A DNA stretch of 64,000 nt from Microbacterium oleivorans (GCF_013389665.1 NZ_CP058316.1:558001-622000); one strand, 5' to 3'; counted from the stretch's first letter, positions 43,850-54,203 are shown. Program-made: numbers and translations. The notes: generated by a model not told the origin, from the letters alone.

Positions 43850-44771
43850 TCCGGTTCATAGGCGAATACCGGGATCGTTTCGGGGTCGAGCTCATCTGTC
43901 AGGTCCTGCGACCGGCAGTGAGAGGATTCCTCACCTCCCGCGGCTATCGCGCCGCGGTCAGCCGCGCGCCGTCCGCCAGGCAGCTGCAGGATGACCTGCT
44001 GGTTCCCGAGGTCGTCCGGCTGCATGCGGAGAACTACGGCGTCTATGGGCGCCGGAAGATGCACGCGCTGATGCGACGGCAAGGGTGGGAGATCGGCCGT
44101 GACCAGACTGAACGTCTCATGCGGCTCGCCGGTGTTCGCGGGGTGCGCAAGTCCAAGCGAGTGTTCACGACGAAGTCTGATCCCGCCCTGCAAAGACCGA
44201 CCGATCTCGTCAATCGCCGATTCACCGCTGACGGTCCTCGCCGCCTCTGGTCTGCGATGTCACCTATGTCGCCACCTGGTCAGGGTTCGCATACGTCGCG
44301 TTCGTCACCGACGTCTACTCGCGGCGCATCGTGGGCTGGAACGTCGCGGCCACGCTTCGGGCGGAGATCCTGCCGATGCAGGCTCTGGATATGGCGGCGT
44401 GGGAGGCCGGCGATGACCTCACCGGGCTGACGCATCATTCGGACCACGGATCGAACTACATGGCGATGGTCTACACCGACCGGATCGTCGAACTCGGCGC
44501 CATCCCATCAACGGGGACGGTCGGCGACAGCTTCGACAACGCGATGGCCGAAGCCGTGAACAACCTCTACAAGACCGAGCTCATCCGCCAGCGCGGACCC
44601 TGGCGGACGGTCGAGCAAGTCGAGCTGGCGACGCTCGAGTGGGTGTGGTGGTGGAACAACCAGCGACTCCACGGCGAGCTCGACATGCGCACCCCCATCG
44701 AGGTCGAGGACGCGTACTACGCTGACCAAGAATCAGGCCAGCCGGCACCTGCCGGACAAGCCTCCCGATAG
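43846..44771 (+). pseudogene. IS3-family transposase OrfB, frameshifted
   Basis: DDE transposase (rve integrase core). The first frame gives the HTH_21 region (GVYGRRKMHALMRRQGWEIG) and fails after LVNRRFTADGPRRLW; coding resumes one frame over at CDVTYVATWSG. Adding one G at 44250/44251 restores 308 residues and the catalytic triad: Asp in CDVTY, Asp in THHSDHGSNY, and Glu in DNAMAEAVNNLYKTEL. The stop TAG lies at the inner edge of the right repeat. The element can no longer move on its own unless the shift is a sequencing error. Confidence 0.88.
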
Positions 44772-44794
44772 GAACGAAAGTCAGGCCGATTCAC

Positions 44795-46156
44795 TACGAG
44801 GAGCTGGATGGACTCTTTCCGGACGAGCTTCGGGGGACGGCGCTGCCCTTCTTTATAGATTGGCTGAAGGACCGCGTGCAGCTTGTGCAGATCACGGCGT
44901 ACGCCGACGATGACGCATACGCAATCTTCGAAACGATGAACGACCGGGGGCTCAAGCTCACACCGGCCGACATGCTCAAAGGTTTCTTGCTCGCCAATGT
45001 GAAGGACGGCTCCCCGCGCACGAAGGCAAGTGAGATCTGGCGCAAGCGGCTTCGCGCACTCGACGACAGGGCTGAAGAAGCGAGTGCAGACTTCCTTAAG
45101 ACCTGGCTCCGGAGCCAGTACTCAACGAGGATTCGCGAGCGTAAGAAGGACGCGCGACCGCAGGACTGGGACCGTATCGGCACTGAATTCCACCGGTGGC
45201 TTCGCCAGGACCACGACCGCATTGGCCTAACGAGTCGACAAGCGTACTTCGACTTCCTGACCGTCCAGTTCACCTTCTACAGCCGTCAGTACGAACGGAT
45301 CCTTGATGCTGGTCGAGGGGCTTTCGATCCAGAGAGCCCGCTCCGCTTCATCCGCTACAACGCGGACCACCGATTCACACTGCAGGACCAGCTTCTCTTG
45401 GCGCCCCTTCGCGTTACCGACGACGCCGCGACCATTACTCGAAAACTTGAGCTCGTCGGGCGATTCGCTGACATCCTGCTCGCCTGGAGAATCTGGAACT
45501 TCCGAGCCACTGACTACTCGACCATGCAATACGCCATGTTCACTGTCATGCGTGACATCCGAGGTCTCGACGTGCCGGAACTGGGAAGGAAGCTTTACGA
45601 CTATTTGATGGGCGTTTCTGAAACGTTCGATAGTAACGAGGACCTGTACGTACACCAGCAGAACCGCAGTCAGCTCCACAAGATCCTGGCGCGTATGACG
45701 GACTACATCGCAGTTGCTTCTGGGCACGCGTCGGGCTATATCGAGCTCACTAATGGCTCCAAGGTGAAGTACGAGGTGGAGCACATCTGGGCTGATCATC
45801 CCGAGCGCCACGCTGACGAGTTTGGCCACCCGGCCGACTTCGCCCGCCATAGGAACCGAATCGGGGATCTTCTCTTGTTGCCCAAGCAGTTCAATGCTAG
45901 CTACAACGACGATCCGTTCGAGAAGAAGCTGCCTCATTACTTCAGTCAGAACGCCCTGGCAGCCAGCTTGAATTCACTCAGCTATGAGAAGAACCCTGGC
46001 TTCCTGGCCTTCACTAAATCCAGCGGCCTCCCCTTAAAACCGTACGACGAGTTCAAGGCGGCGGACGTGATCGAGCGTGGCCACCTCTATCGCGACATAG
46101 CGAAGCAGGTGTGGAACCCCGATGTACTGCTCGAGCTTGCGGAGAGCAGTAGTTGA
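44795..46156 (+). pseudogene. GmrSD-like (DUF262/DUF1524) restriction protein, 5' truncated
   Basis: About 453 codons in frame from the right end of the IS element. Visible are the end of the DUF262 (GmrS, ParB/Srx-like NTPase) module: VQITAYADDDAYAIFETMND then RGLKLTPADMLKGFLLANV. The complete DUF1524 (GmrD, HNH nuclease) follows: VEHIWADHPERHADEF near the 3' end and NRIGDLLLLPKQFNASYNDD. The first 150-200 residues with the DUF262 active site are missing, replaced by the IS element. GmrSD-type enzymes cut modified (glucosylated or methylated) phage DNA. As it stands the protein would lack NTPase function; GTG 44876 might still allow a shortened product. Confidence 0.8.
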
Positions 46157-46338
46157 GAGCCGCTGAATCGCCGACGTGCCGACGCCTAGTCAGCAAGTCG
46201 TTCCAGGCCGAGCTCGGGACCTTTTTCGGCGCAGACCACACGAGGGATCTCGCTCGTACGGCGGACCGGCGTTCGTATCGGCGCGGCCGCCTCGCTCTGA
46301 CCGTCGCCCAGTGGTGCACGGTGCTTGGGATCGCATCC

Positions 46339-49300
46339 CTAGCCGGCCGACCGGTCGCGCAGGCGCTCGTACAGTCCGAAGTCGAGCGCAAGCTGCACGA
46401 GGTGGCCAGGCTCGAGCTTGCGGATGGCGGCCAGCACCTCGGCGCTTGCCGTCTCGTGCGTCCAGATGGCGTCTTCCAGTACCACCTGCAGTGCCGGCGA
46501 GTTCGAGAAGTCGACCTTGGTGTTGTTGCGCGCCTGCTCAGCGAGCCCGGCGTCTTCGATCGCCTCGGCCAGCACGCCCTCGATGGCGCCGACCTTGTGC
46601 TCGTCCTTCGCGGCGAGGTCGCCGAGGTACTTGTTGACCTTCTCGATCAGCTCAGCGGTTGAAGCCCGTTCCTTCTCGCGCAGTGCGGCCATCCCGGCCT
46701 CGGTCACTCCGCGCAGGCCCGCGGGCGAGTCCGAGGCCAGGGCGATGTCCTCCTGCTTGAGTTTCTCGAGTTTGTAGTGCGTCAGCACGACGTCCGAGAC
46801 GTCGACCACCTCACCCACGCCGCCGACATCGACGACGGCGCGAAGCCGGCGCGCGAGCAGGTCGGCGAAGATCGAGAACTTTTCGTACCGCGGATCGCCG
46901 AAGTGCAGGATCTGCGAGAAGAACGCATACAGCGTGGCGTACTGCGCGAGCGTCGCGCGGAAGTCCACGAGCAGCTCGCGCTCGTCGGGGTCATCGACCG
47001 ACGCGAGCCATCGCGTGCGAAAGCGGTCGACCGCGGGGTCAAGGTGGGCCGATAGCGCGTTGTGGGCCGCGCCGGCGGCGCCCGGTACGGCAGTCCAGTC
47101 CGCCCACACCTGGTCCACCTCAGCCCAGGTGAAGAGATTGGCGGCGTCCAGCTTGTTGATCAGATTCGCCACGAGATCGGGGTCTGACGACGTCTCGATC
47201 CGGGCGTCCTCGTAGTACTCCTGGAACGCCGCCTGGATCACCTCGGGCTCGTTGACGAAGTCGAGCACATACGTCTCGGTCTTGCCGGGCATCGTACGAT
47301 TCAGGCGCGACAGGGTCTGTACAGCGGCGATTCCCGACAGTTGCTTGTCGACGTACATTGCGACCAGCAGCGGCTGGTCGAACCCGGTCTGGTACTTATT
47401 CGCAACGATCAGCACGTGGTGGTCGGGCTGCGCGAACACGTCAGCGAGATCGCGCCCCTTCACCGTCGGATTCATGGATGCTTCGGTCACGGTAGGCTGC
47501 CCCACCACTGGCAGCGCGGCCACATCGGGGTCGGGCACCTCGCCCGAGAACGCGACGAGCGCTTGCAGGGGCAGCTCTCGCTCGGCGGCAAGCTTCTCGA
47601 ACGCGCGCGCATAGCGCACGGCTGCGGCTCGCGACGAGGTAACGATCATCGCCTTCGCGCGACCACCGAGCTGCGGCTGCACGACGTCACGGAAGTGCGT
47701 GATTATCTCGGACACCTTCGACGCGATGTTCGTCGGATGCAGCTCCACGAGCCCGACGAGGGCACGGGTGCCCTTGTGCACGTCAATCTCGTCGCCGACA
47801 GCATCCGATGAGTCGCGCGCGTCACCCCCGACGCGCTTCGCGATGCGCGCCGCCATGCCGTAGGTGGTGTAGTTCTTGAGGACGTCGAGAATGAAGCCCT
47901 CCTCGATCGCCTGCTTCATTGAGTAGAGGTCGAACGGGCGGGGCCCGCCGTCTGGCCCAGGCGTGCCGAACAGCTCGAGTGTCTTCGCCTTCGGCGTCGC
48001 GGTGAAGGCGAAGAAGCTCAGCCGTTGCGCGGTGTCGGCGTGCGCGGCCATGGCGACCAGGGCGTCTTGGTCGGTGCCCGGCTCGTCGTCGCCGATGTCG
48101 ACGGCGTCGCCGAGATACAGCAGCTCTTTCAGCGCGCCGGCCGCGGAGCCCGACTGCGAGGAGTGCGCTTCGTCAGCGATGACCGCGAACCGCTTGCCGG
48201 CCAGTGCCCCGCCGGTTTCGCGCATCTGCTTCAGCGCGTGCGGGAACGTCTGCAGGGTGACGCCGATGATCGGGATGCCGCCGGCCAACGCCTCTGCCAG
48301 CTGAGTGGTCTTCGAGCCCTCTGAGCCGTGCGTGATCGCCTGGAAGGTTCCGGTCGCGGTGACGAGCTGGTCGACGGCATCCTGCAGTTGCCGGTCGAGC
48401 ACCTGCCGGTCGGCGATGACGATGACCGAGTCGAAGACCTTCTCACCCGCGGGGGTGTGAAGCGATGCGAGGCGGTGGGCGGTCCACGCGATCGAATCCG
48501 TCTTCCCCGAGCCGGCGGAGTGCTGCACGAGGTAGCGGCGGCCGGGACCGTCAGCGCGGGCGGCGGCGCTCAGCGCGGTCACCGCGCGCCACTGGTGGAA
48601 GCGCGGGAACCGGATCTGCGACCGGTAGGTCTCCTTGCCCGTGAGCGGGTCAGTCTGCTTCTCGTGGTTCGTATAGACGAACTTCGTCAGGATCGTGAGC
48701 CACGCGTCGCGGTCGAGCACGTCTTCCCAGAAGTACGCAGTGCGCGGCTTGTCCCCGTTCGGGGGGTTGCCGGCGCCGCCATTGTGCCCGCGGTTGAACG
48801 GCAGGAAGAACGTCGACTCACCGGCCAACCGCGTGGTCATCGCGATCTCGTCCTGTGTGAGGGCGAAATGCACGAGCGCCCCGCGCCCGACGGTGAGCAG
48901 CGGCTCGGCCTGGGGGTGCCGGTCGTACTTGTACTGCGCGATGGCAGCGGGAAGGCTCTGCGCGAAGTTCGTCTTGATCTCGACGGTCGCCACCGGGATG
49001 CCGTTGACGAAGAACACTAGGTCGATGCGGTCCGCTTTCTTGGTCGAGTAGCGCAGCTCGGGCACGACCCGCAGGATGTTCCGCTCGTACAGCTCGGACA
49101 TCGCCGGGTTGCGGTCGTCGGCCGGCGGCTGCTGCAGCATGCGGAACCGTCGCGCCCCGACGACATCGAACCCCTTGCGGAGCACGTTCAGGGTGCCGCC
49201 GTTCTGCTCCTTCTCGTCGGCGGCGAGGGATGCTGCCAGCCGGTCGAGGATGCGCATGCGACCCTTCACGTCCTCGCCACCGGCCATGATCTTGCGTAGG

Positions 49301-49458
49301 TTCTTCTCGTCGTCGAGCGCGAGCCAGTCGATCACGTCATCCGCGTAGAGCGCCCGTTCACGGTCGTACTTCTCGCTCGTTCCGACCTCCCACCCGTTCG
49401 CGGCAAGGTGCTGAACGATGTTCTTCTGGAACTCCGTCTCGGCATACTGCGTGCTCAT
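46339..49458 (-). CDS. hsdR: Type I restriction endonuclease, R subunit
   Basis: Motor and nuclease subunit of the type I system, 1039 residues. An N-terminal nuclease with VFFVNGIPVATVEIKTNF (E-x-K) near 180 is followed by SF2 helicase motifs: QHSAGSGKTDSIAWTAHRLA near 315 (motif I), VIADEAHSSQSGSA near 425 (motif II, DEAH), FFAFTATPK (motif III) near 485, and VANKYQTGFDQPLL near 685 (motif V). The helical tail binds HsdM. ATG 49458 overlaps the hsdS stop by ATGA. It translocates on unmethylated target DNA and cleaves at a distance, protecting against phages and plasmids. Confidence 0.96.
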   Translation of the reverse strand: MSTQYAETEFQKNIVQHLAANGWEVGTSEKYDRERALYADDVIDWLALDDEKNLRKIMAGGEDVKGRMRILDRLAASLAADEKEQNGGTLNVLRKGFDVVGARRFRMLQQPPADDRNPAMSELYERNILRVVPELRYSTKKADRIDLVFFVNGIPVATVEIKTNFAQSLPAAIAQYKYDRHPQAEPLLTVGRGALVHFALTQDEIAMTTRLAGESTFFLPFNRGHNGGAGNPPNGDKPRTAYFWEDVLDRDAWLTILTKFVYTNHEKQTDPLTGKETYRSQIRFPRFHQWRAVTALSAAARADGPGRRYLVQHSAGSGKTDSIAWTAHRLASLHTPAGEKVFDSVIVIADRQVLDRQLQDAVDQLVTATGTFQAITHGSEGSKTTQLAEALAGGIPIIGVTLQTFPHALKQMRETGGALAGKRFAVIADEAHSSQSGSAAGALKELLYLGDAVDIGDDEPGTDQDALVAMAAHADTAQRLSFFAFTATPKAKTLELFGTPGPDGGPRPFDLYSMKQAIEEGFILDVLKNYTTYGMAARIAKRVGGDARDSSDAVGDEIDVHKGTRALVGLVELHPTNIASKVSEIITHFRDVVQPQLGGRAKAMIVTSSRAAAVRYARAFEKLAAERELPLQALVAFSGEVPDPDVAALPVVGQPTVTEASMNPTVKGRDLADVFAQPDHHVLIVANKYQTGFDQPLLVAMYVDKQLSGIAAVQTLSRLNRTMPGKTETYVLDFVNEPEVIQAAFQEYYEDARIETSSDPDLVANLINKLDAANLFTWAEVDQVWADWTAVPGAAGAAHNALSAHLDPAVDRFRTRWLASVDDPDERELLVDFRATLAQYATLYAFFSQILHFGDPRYEKFSIFADLLARRLRAVVDVGGVGEVVDVSDVVLTHYKLEKLKQEDIALASDSPAGLRGVTEAGMAALREKERASTAELIEKVNKYLGDLAAKDEHKVGAIEGVLAEAIEDAGLAEQARNNTKVDFSNSPALQVVLEDAIWTHETASAEVLAAIRKLEPGHLVQLALDFGLYERLRDRSAG

Positions 49459-50690
49459 CGAGCCTCCACGAGGGACGATTGGATGCTGTCGACCACGGGC
49501 TTCCGCCGGGCCGTGACGTCGATCTGGCCCGTGACGGCGGCGGTGATGAGCGCTGCGCGCCGCTCCTTAGCAAGCGCGATGGCGGCGTCGATGTCGGCGA
49601 TGGCTTCGCGCTGAGCGACGCGGGCCCGATGGATCGACGAAACCGCGCGGTCTTGGTCCGCAAGCGTCGGAAGCGAGATGGGCGCATGAGCGAGTGTGTC
49701 CCGATTCAGCTTCGGCATGGCCACTCGGTCGGACATCGTTACCGCGTACTGTTCGAAGCGATCACTCAGCAGGAATTCCAGAAGGTAGTCGTTCGAGAGC
49801 CACGATTCCCGTGCATCCATCGCATACATGTCGGCGGCGCATAGCGCATCGCACGGCGCGATGGTTGCCTTCATGAGAGCGGGTCTGATCTTTGAGTACA
49901 GCACCTGCCCTGCTCGCACCTGGTATTTGCCACTCGACGCGCCCTGCTCACGCGCCGATTCGAGGCGCAGCAGTCGACCCGTTCGAGACTCGATGTGATT
50001 CGGGGCGATGAGAGGTAGGTCGACGAACTGCTCGAGGCTGGGGTCAACCTGGCCTTCATTGACCATGATCACGTGGCCAAGGATCGTCACACGGGACGCG
50101 TCCCTCACAGCTTCATCAAGCTGAGTCGACGCTAGAGCTCTCGTGCGCTCGACGGCAAGTTCAGCCGAGCAGCGTAGGTCGGCGATGAAGGCGTCGATCT
50201 CGGCCGTCTCGTAATCGAGGTAGTCCGCGATCTGCCGCTGTTGCGCCATCGGCGGATACGGAACGCGCGCGGCCTTGAGCTGCTCCTGATTGAGGATCTT
50301 GGCGCCGTAGATGTTCGTACCGGCCGCGTCCGCGAATGCACCCGGCAGCGCCCAACGGGCGTAGGCGAGGTCGATCTTGCTCGACGGCAGAATCGCCGCG
50401 ATCGCCTCGTTCGTTGCCACAGGCGTCTCGACGAACGCTGTCCGCCCGATTGAGAGTTTGAAGCTGTAAAGAAGCGTCCCGGGCGCCAGCACCCGCCCGC
50501 CCGATGCGGCTAGTCCGGCGGGGGTGAGGGTCTTCGCGGGCGCGATAATGTCACCGCTCGTGAGATCCGCGATGGTCAGCCAGGGGATGTCCCCGTCATA
50601 ATATTCGGTCCGGTCGGTCGGAGGCGTTCCTCCCACAACGATGTCGAGGACGTGACTCGCCTTTCGACTCTCCCAGCGCGAATCTGTCAC
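49455..50690 (-). CDS. hsdS: Type I restriction-modification specificity subunit
   Basis: Specificity subunit of 411 residues with two target-recognition domains. TRD1 is about 15-150 (GGTPPTDRTEYYDGDIPWLT at its start), followed by the central conserved helical spacer PPMAQQRQIADYLDYETAEID (about 165-205). TRD2 spans about 210-350, and a second conserved helical end (TLADQDRAVSSIHRARVAQR) closes it. The recognised sequence cannot be deduced. GTG 50690 is chosen because it overlaps the hsdM stop by GTGA; upstream the frame has low coding quality. Both TRDs seem whole. Confidence 0.93.
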   Translation of the reverse strand: MTDSRWESRKASHVLDIVVGGTPPTDRTEYYDGDIPWLTIADLTSGDIIAPAKTLTPAGLAASGGRVLAPGTLLYSFKLSIGRTAFVETPVATNEAIAAILPSSKIDLAYARWALPGAFADAAGTNIYGAKILNQEQLKAARVPYPPMAQQRQIADYLDYETAEIDAFIADLRCSAELAVERTRALASTQLDEAVRDASRVTILGHVIMVNEGQVDPSLEQFVDLPLIAPNHIESRTGRLLRLESAREQGASSGKYQVRAGQVLYSKIRPALMKATIAPCDALCAADMYAMDARESWLSNDYLLEFLLSDRFEQYAVTMSDRVAMPKLNRDTLAHAPISLPTLADQDRAVSSIHRARVAQREAIADIDAAIALAKERRAALITAAVTGQIDVTARRKPVVDSIQSSLVEAR

Positions 50691-52699
50691 GCCTTGACCG
50701 CTTCGAGCCGCGCCCGGATCCGACCGAGCACCTCGTCGAGATCCCGGTCGATCTCCTCGAGTGGCCTCGGCGGCACGTACTCGTAAAACTGACGCGTGAA
50801 CGGGATCTCTGCCCCCTCCCGAGTCTTCGACACGTCGATCCATGCGTCGGGCACGAAGGGCTTCACCTCACGCTCGAGGTAGGCGTGGACGTCTTCGTCC
50901 CATGGAACGTTCTCGGTGTCGCGGCGCGAGGCATCGGCGACGGGCTTGCCCGCAGCGGTCACGAGTTCGCCCTCGTCGTCCGACTCGCCGAGCTCGGTCA
51001 CGAGCGCCTTGAACTGAAGCGGAGACAGGGTGAGCGCAGCATCCGTCAGCAGATCCGTGAGCATGCGTGTGAAGGCAGCGCGGTTCGTGAACGCTTCGGC
51101 TCGCTCAGCGACCGGGGAGTCCGAGTCCACTTCATCTCGCTTCGCTCGCTCAACGACCCCTGGCAGGAGCACCACGCGCAGGGCCTCGAGCTGCGCCGCA
51201 CCCAGCTTCGACAGGGCGCGAGAGGCGAGTGCCTTCTCGACCCGCGCAGTCGTCAGCGCGTAGTTCAGGCGCAGCGGGCGCTCGACCGTGATGGTGCGGT
51301 AGAAGAAGTCGGTCGTGCGGAAGATCTTCGAGTGCTTCGTCTCGGCGAACTCCGTGAAGAGCTTCGTGATGTCGGTGATGTGATCGCCCGAGAGTTTGCG
51401 ACGCTTCGAGCCGATCGACTTGCGCATCTTCTCGAACATCCCGGTCGCGTCAATGAGCTGCACGAGGCCGCGCCGGTTCGCCGGCTTGTCCTTGTTGAGC
51501 ACCCAGACGTACGTCGCGATGCCGGTGTTGTAAAACATGTCGGTGGGCAGGCCCACGATGGCCTCGAGGTAGTCACTCTTGAGGATCCACTTGCGGATGT
51601 TCGACTCGCCCGATCCCGCGCCGCCGGTGAACAGCGGGGAGCCGTTGAGCACGATGGCGCCGCGGCCGGCGACGGCGTTCGGGTCACCCGGCTTCGGCTC
51701 GCGGAGCTTCGAGATGAGGTGCATCAGGAATAGCAGCGAGCCGTCCGACACGCGCGGCAGCCCGGGCCCGAAGCGGCCCGCGAACCCCCCGACGGCATGC
51801 TCTGTCTCGATCTGCTTGCGGTACTGCTTCCAGTCCACGCCGAACGGCGGATTCGACAGTCCGTAGTGGAACGTGCGGCCCGCGAACGCCGGGTCGGTGA
51901 GGGTGTTGCCGAGCACTATGTTGTCGATCGGCTGGCCCTTCACCACCATGTCGGCCTTGCAGATCGCGTACGAGGCCGGGTTGATCTCCTGACCCAGCAG
52001 GTTCACCTGCGCTTTCGCGTTGTGGTCGTGGATGCGGTCGGCCGCGACCGACAGCATCCCACCCGTTCCCGCCGTGGGGTCGTACACCTCACGCACGATG
52101 CCGGGTGTCATGAGGCTCTCATCGCCTTCCACCAGCAACGACACCATGAGCTCGATCACCTCACGCGGGGTGAAGTGCTCACCGGCGGTCTCGTTCGACG
52201 CCTCGGCGAACCTGCGGATGAGCTCCTCGAAGATGTGGCCCATCTGCTCGTTGCTGACGGCGTCGGGGTGCAGGTTCGCCTTCGCAAAGTGCTGCAGCAC
52301 CTGCAGCAGCAGGTCGTGCGCGGCGAGGTCGATTATCGTGTCTTCGACCTTGTACTTCTCGAAAATGTCGCGCACGTTCGGCGAGAACGCCTGAACGTAG
52401 TCGCGCAGGTTCTTCTCGAGGTTGTCGGGATCGCCCTGCAGTGACCTGAGGTCATGGCGCGAGCGGTTCCAGAACGAATACGGATGCTGCGCCTTCGCTC
52501 GCAGCATGGCCTGGGGCGGCTCGACATCGGGGCCGAAACCCTCGCTCGCGTCGAGCACGGCCTGCTTGGTTGGCGCGAGAACTGCGTCGAGCCGAGCGAG
52601 CACGGTGAACGGCAGGATGACGTCACCGTACTGGTGCTGCTTGTAGGTGCCCCTCAGGATGTCGGCGGCGTTCCAGATGAACGTGGCGTGATTGAGCAA
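50687..52699 (-). CDS. hsdM: Type I restriction-modification DNA methyltransferase subunit
   Basis: N6-adenine methyltransferase, 670 residues. The N-terminal helical domain begins LNHATFIWNAADILRGTYKQ. The SAM-binding motif is YDPTAGTGGMLSVAADRI near 220, and the catalytic motif IV is LSNPPFGVDWKQY near 295. ATP-dependent restriction partners follow in the order S then R. The start TTG 52699 is chosen because the conserved N-terminus begins there and GGGGGG precedes it; the frame stays open to 52735 but is poor. First gene of the hsdM-hsdS-hsdR operon, divergent from the integrase. Confidence 0.93.
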   Translation of the reverse strand: MLNHATFIWNAADILRGTYKQHQYGDVILPFTVLARLDAVLAPTKQAVLDASEGFGPDVEPPQAMLRAKAQHPYSFWNRSRHDLRSLQGDPDNLEKNLRDYVQAFSPNVRDIFEKYKVEDTIIDLAAHDLLLQVLQHFAKANLHPDAVSNEQMGHIFEELIRRFAEASNETAGEHFTPREVIELMVSLLVEGDESLMTPGIVREVYDPTAGTGGMLSVAADRIHDHNAKAQVNLLGQEINPASYAICKADMVVKGQPIDNIVLGNTLTDPAFAGRTFHYGLSNPPFGVDWKQYRKQIETEHAVGGFAGRFGPGLPRVSDGSLLFLMHLISKLREPKPGDPNAVAGRGAIVLNGSPLFTGGAGSGESNIRKWILKSDYLEAIVGLPTDMFYNTGIATYVWVLNKDKPANRRGLVQLIDATGMFEKMRKSIGSKRRKLSGDHITDITKLFTEFAETKHSKIFRTTDFFYRTITVERPLRLNYALTTARVEKALASRALSKLGAAQLEALRVVLLPGVVERAKRDEVDSDSPVAERAEAFTNRAAFTRMLTDLLTDAALTLSPLQFKALVTELGESDDEGELVTAAGKPVADASRRDTENVPWDEDVHAYLEREVKPFVPDAWIDVSKTREGAEIPFTRQFYEYVPPRPLEEIDRDLDEVLGRIRARLEAVKA

Positions 52700-53016
52700 G
52701 GTCCCCCCACATGGCTCTGAGACAACGAATCTCACTCTAGGACCTCATCAACCGCATCCACGCCGGCCTCAGTCGTCGCCTTCTTCCCGACAATCAGCCC
52801 CCAGCGGTCGGGCGCGGCGCAGTGCTCGGCGTCGAACGGCTGCTAAGGGACGCGCGCCAGCGCGGAGTCTGCAAGGAGTGAGCGGCGAGAACGGAGGCGC
52901 GACCGATCGCTACACTCTCGGCGTCGGAGGGAGGGGTCCCTTCACCGCAGCGCCAGTTGACGACGTCTTCAGCCATTCATCCACGTCTGTCATCGGCAGC
53001 GTTGACGGCATCCGAT

Positions 53017-53031
53017 CAGTGTCCGACACTG
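53017..53031. promoter_or_regulatory. 15-bp palindrome upstream of integrase
   Basis: CAGTGTCCGACACTG is a perfect palindrome with 7-base arms around a single C, 41 bases upstream of the integrase ribosome site AGGAGG. It is a plausible operator for control of integrase, or an arm-type site. The rest of the 52700-53071 spacer between hsdM and the integrase shows no gene. Confidence 0.45.
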
Positions 53032-53071
53032 GCCCGATACTGACCCAACGAACCCGGTGCAGGAGGTCGAG

Positions 53072-54203
53072 ATGGGCACCATCACCCCCGTACGAAACGG
53101 TGAAAGGCCGCCGCTACCGGGTGCGCTACCGCAAGCCTGATCGCACCGAGGCGCAGAAGCGCGGCTTCACGACGTTGCGCGAGGCGAAGCTGTACCTCTC
53201 GATGGTCACGGTGTCGAAGTCGAAGGGCGAGTACATCGATCCCGTGGCGTCGCGGGTGCCGGTCCGGATGTTCGCCGACAGCTGGCTGCGGTCGAAGCAG
53301 CCGCCGATGTCGAAGCCTTCGTACTACATCACGCTTGAGCGGGCGTGGAAGAACCACGTCGCTCCCGTGTGGGCAGACAGGGAGATCTGGTCGATCCGGC
53401 GGTCCGAAGTACAGGACTGGGTGTCGGACCTTGCGACGGAGAAGTCGCGCACGGTCGTGCTTCGCGCGCTGGGAGTCCTCGCCGGCATCCTCGATGTCGC
53501 CATCGATGATCGTCGCCTTGCGAGCAATCCGGCGCGCCACATCCGCAATCTCCCTCGGAGCGGGCCAGGCAAGCGTCGCGTCTATCTCTCGCACGAGCAG
53601 GTGGCGACGTTGGCGGCATGCTCAGCGCATCCGACAATGGTCCTGACCTTGGCCTACACCGGCCTGCGCTGGGGCGAGGCGACCGCGCTGCGGGTGCGCA
53701 GCGTCAACCGGTTGCGTCGGCGCTTCGTCATCGAGGAGAACGCGGTGATGATCGCGTACGAGATCCACGTCGGCACGCCCAAGACGCACGAGAAGCGCTC
53801 GGTGCCCTACCCGGAGCGGCTCGCTCCGATGATCGAGCAGGCGTGCGCTGGCAAGGGTCCGGAAGGGCTGCTGTTCGGCGATGGCGTCAACCACATGCGC
53901 AACTCAGGCGCACAGGGATGGTTCGCGAACGCGGTCCGCCGCGCGCAGGCGGTGGACCCATCGATCCCGCGGCTAACGCCTCACGACCTCCGCCACACCG
54001 CCGCATCGCTCGCGATCAGCTCCGGCGCGAACGTGAAGGCCGTCCAGCGGATGCTGGGGCACGCGTCGGCGGCCATGACGCTCGACACCTACGCCGACCT
54101 CTTCGACGACGATCTGGATGCCGTCGCATCGCGCCTCAACGACGCCATGCCGCTCGTGGCGCTGCCGGCGGGCCCGCAGACCCGCTACGCCCGACCGACG
54201 TGA
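53072..54203 (+). pseudogene. int: Tyrosine site-specific integrase with N-terminal frameshift
   Basis: Integrase of the lambda/tyrosine recombinase family. The expected start is ATG 53072 with an ideal AGGAGG five bases upstream. It reads MGTITP and must continue YETVKGRRYRVRYRKPD, but a run of five Cs (53085-53089) puts that text one frame away; removing one C gives an uninterrupted 376-residue protein. As given, the ATG frame stops after 22 codons. The catalytic set is intact: Arg in TGLRWGEA, HDLRHTAAS (His, Arg), LGHASAAMTLDTYADL (His, Tyr). It lies next to tRNA-Arg, its probable attachment site. Either the integrase is dead, it starts elsewhere in the open frame, or the C-run is a sequencing error. 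Confidence 0.85.

Larger units (their letters stand above)
43487..44793 (+). mobile_element. IS3-family insertion sequence (defective)
   Basis: Element of 1307 bases bounded by perfect 23-base inverted repeats (43487-43509 and 44771-44793) that begin TGAATCGG and end CCGATTCA, with the TG...CA termini of IS3 elements. It encodes orfA and orfB overlapping by ATGA. orfB has a one-base deletion. The flanks show no 3-5 bp target duplication (left AATT, right CTAC), so an adjacent deletion or recombination has probably removed one original flank, in line with truncated genes on both sides. Confidence 0.88.

Noticed and set aside
46153..46662. Plus-strand gene downstream of the GmrSD-like gene
   Set aside because: The frame runs antisense into hsdR and has no motif or conserved pattern.
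48328..49020. Plus-strand frame opposite hsdR
   Set aside because: Antisense shadow; all type I helicase motifs are on the minus strand.
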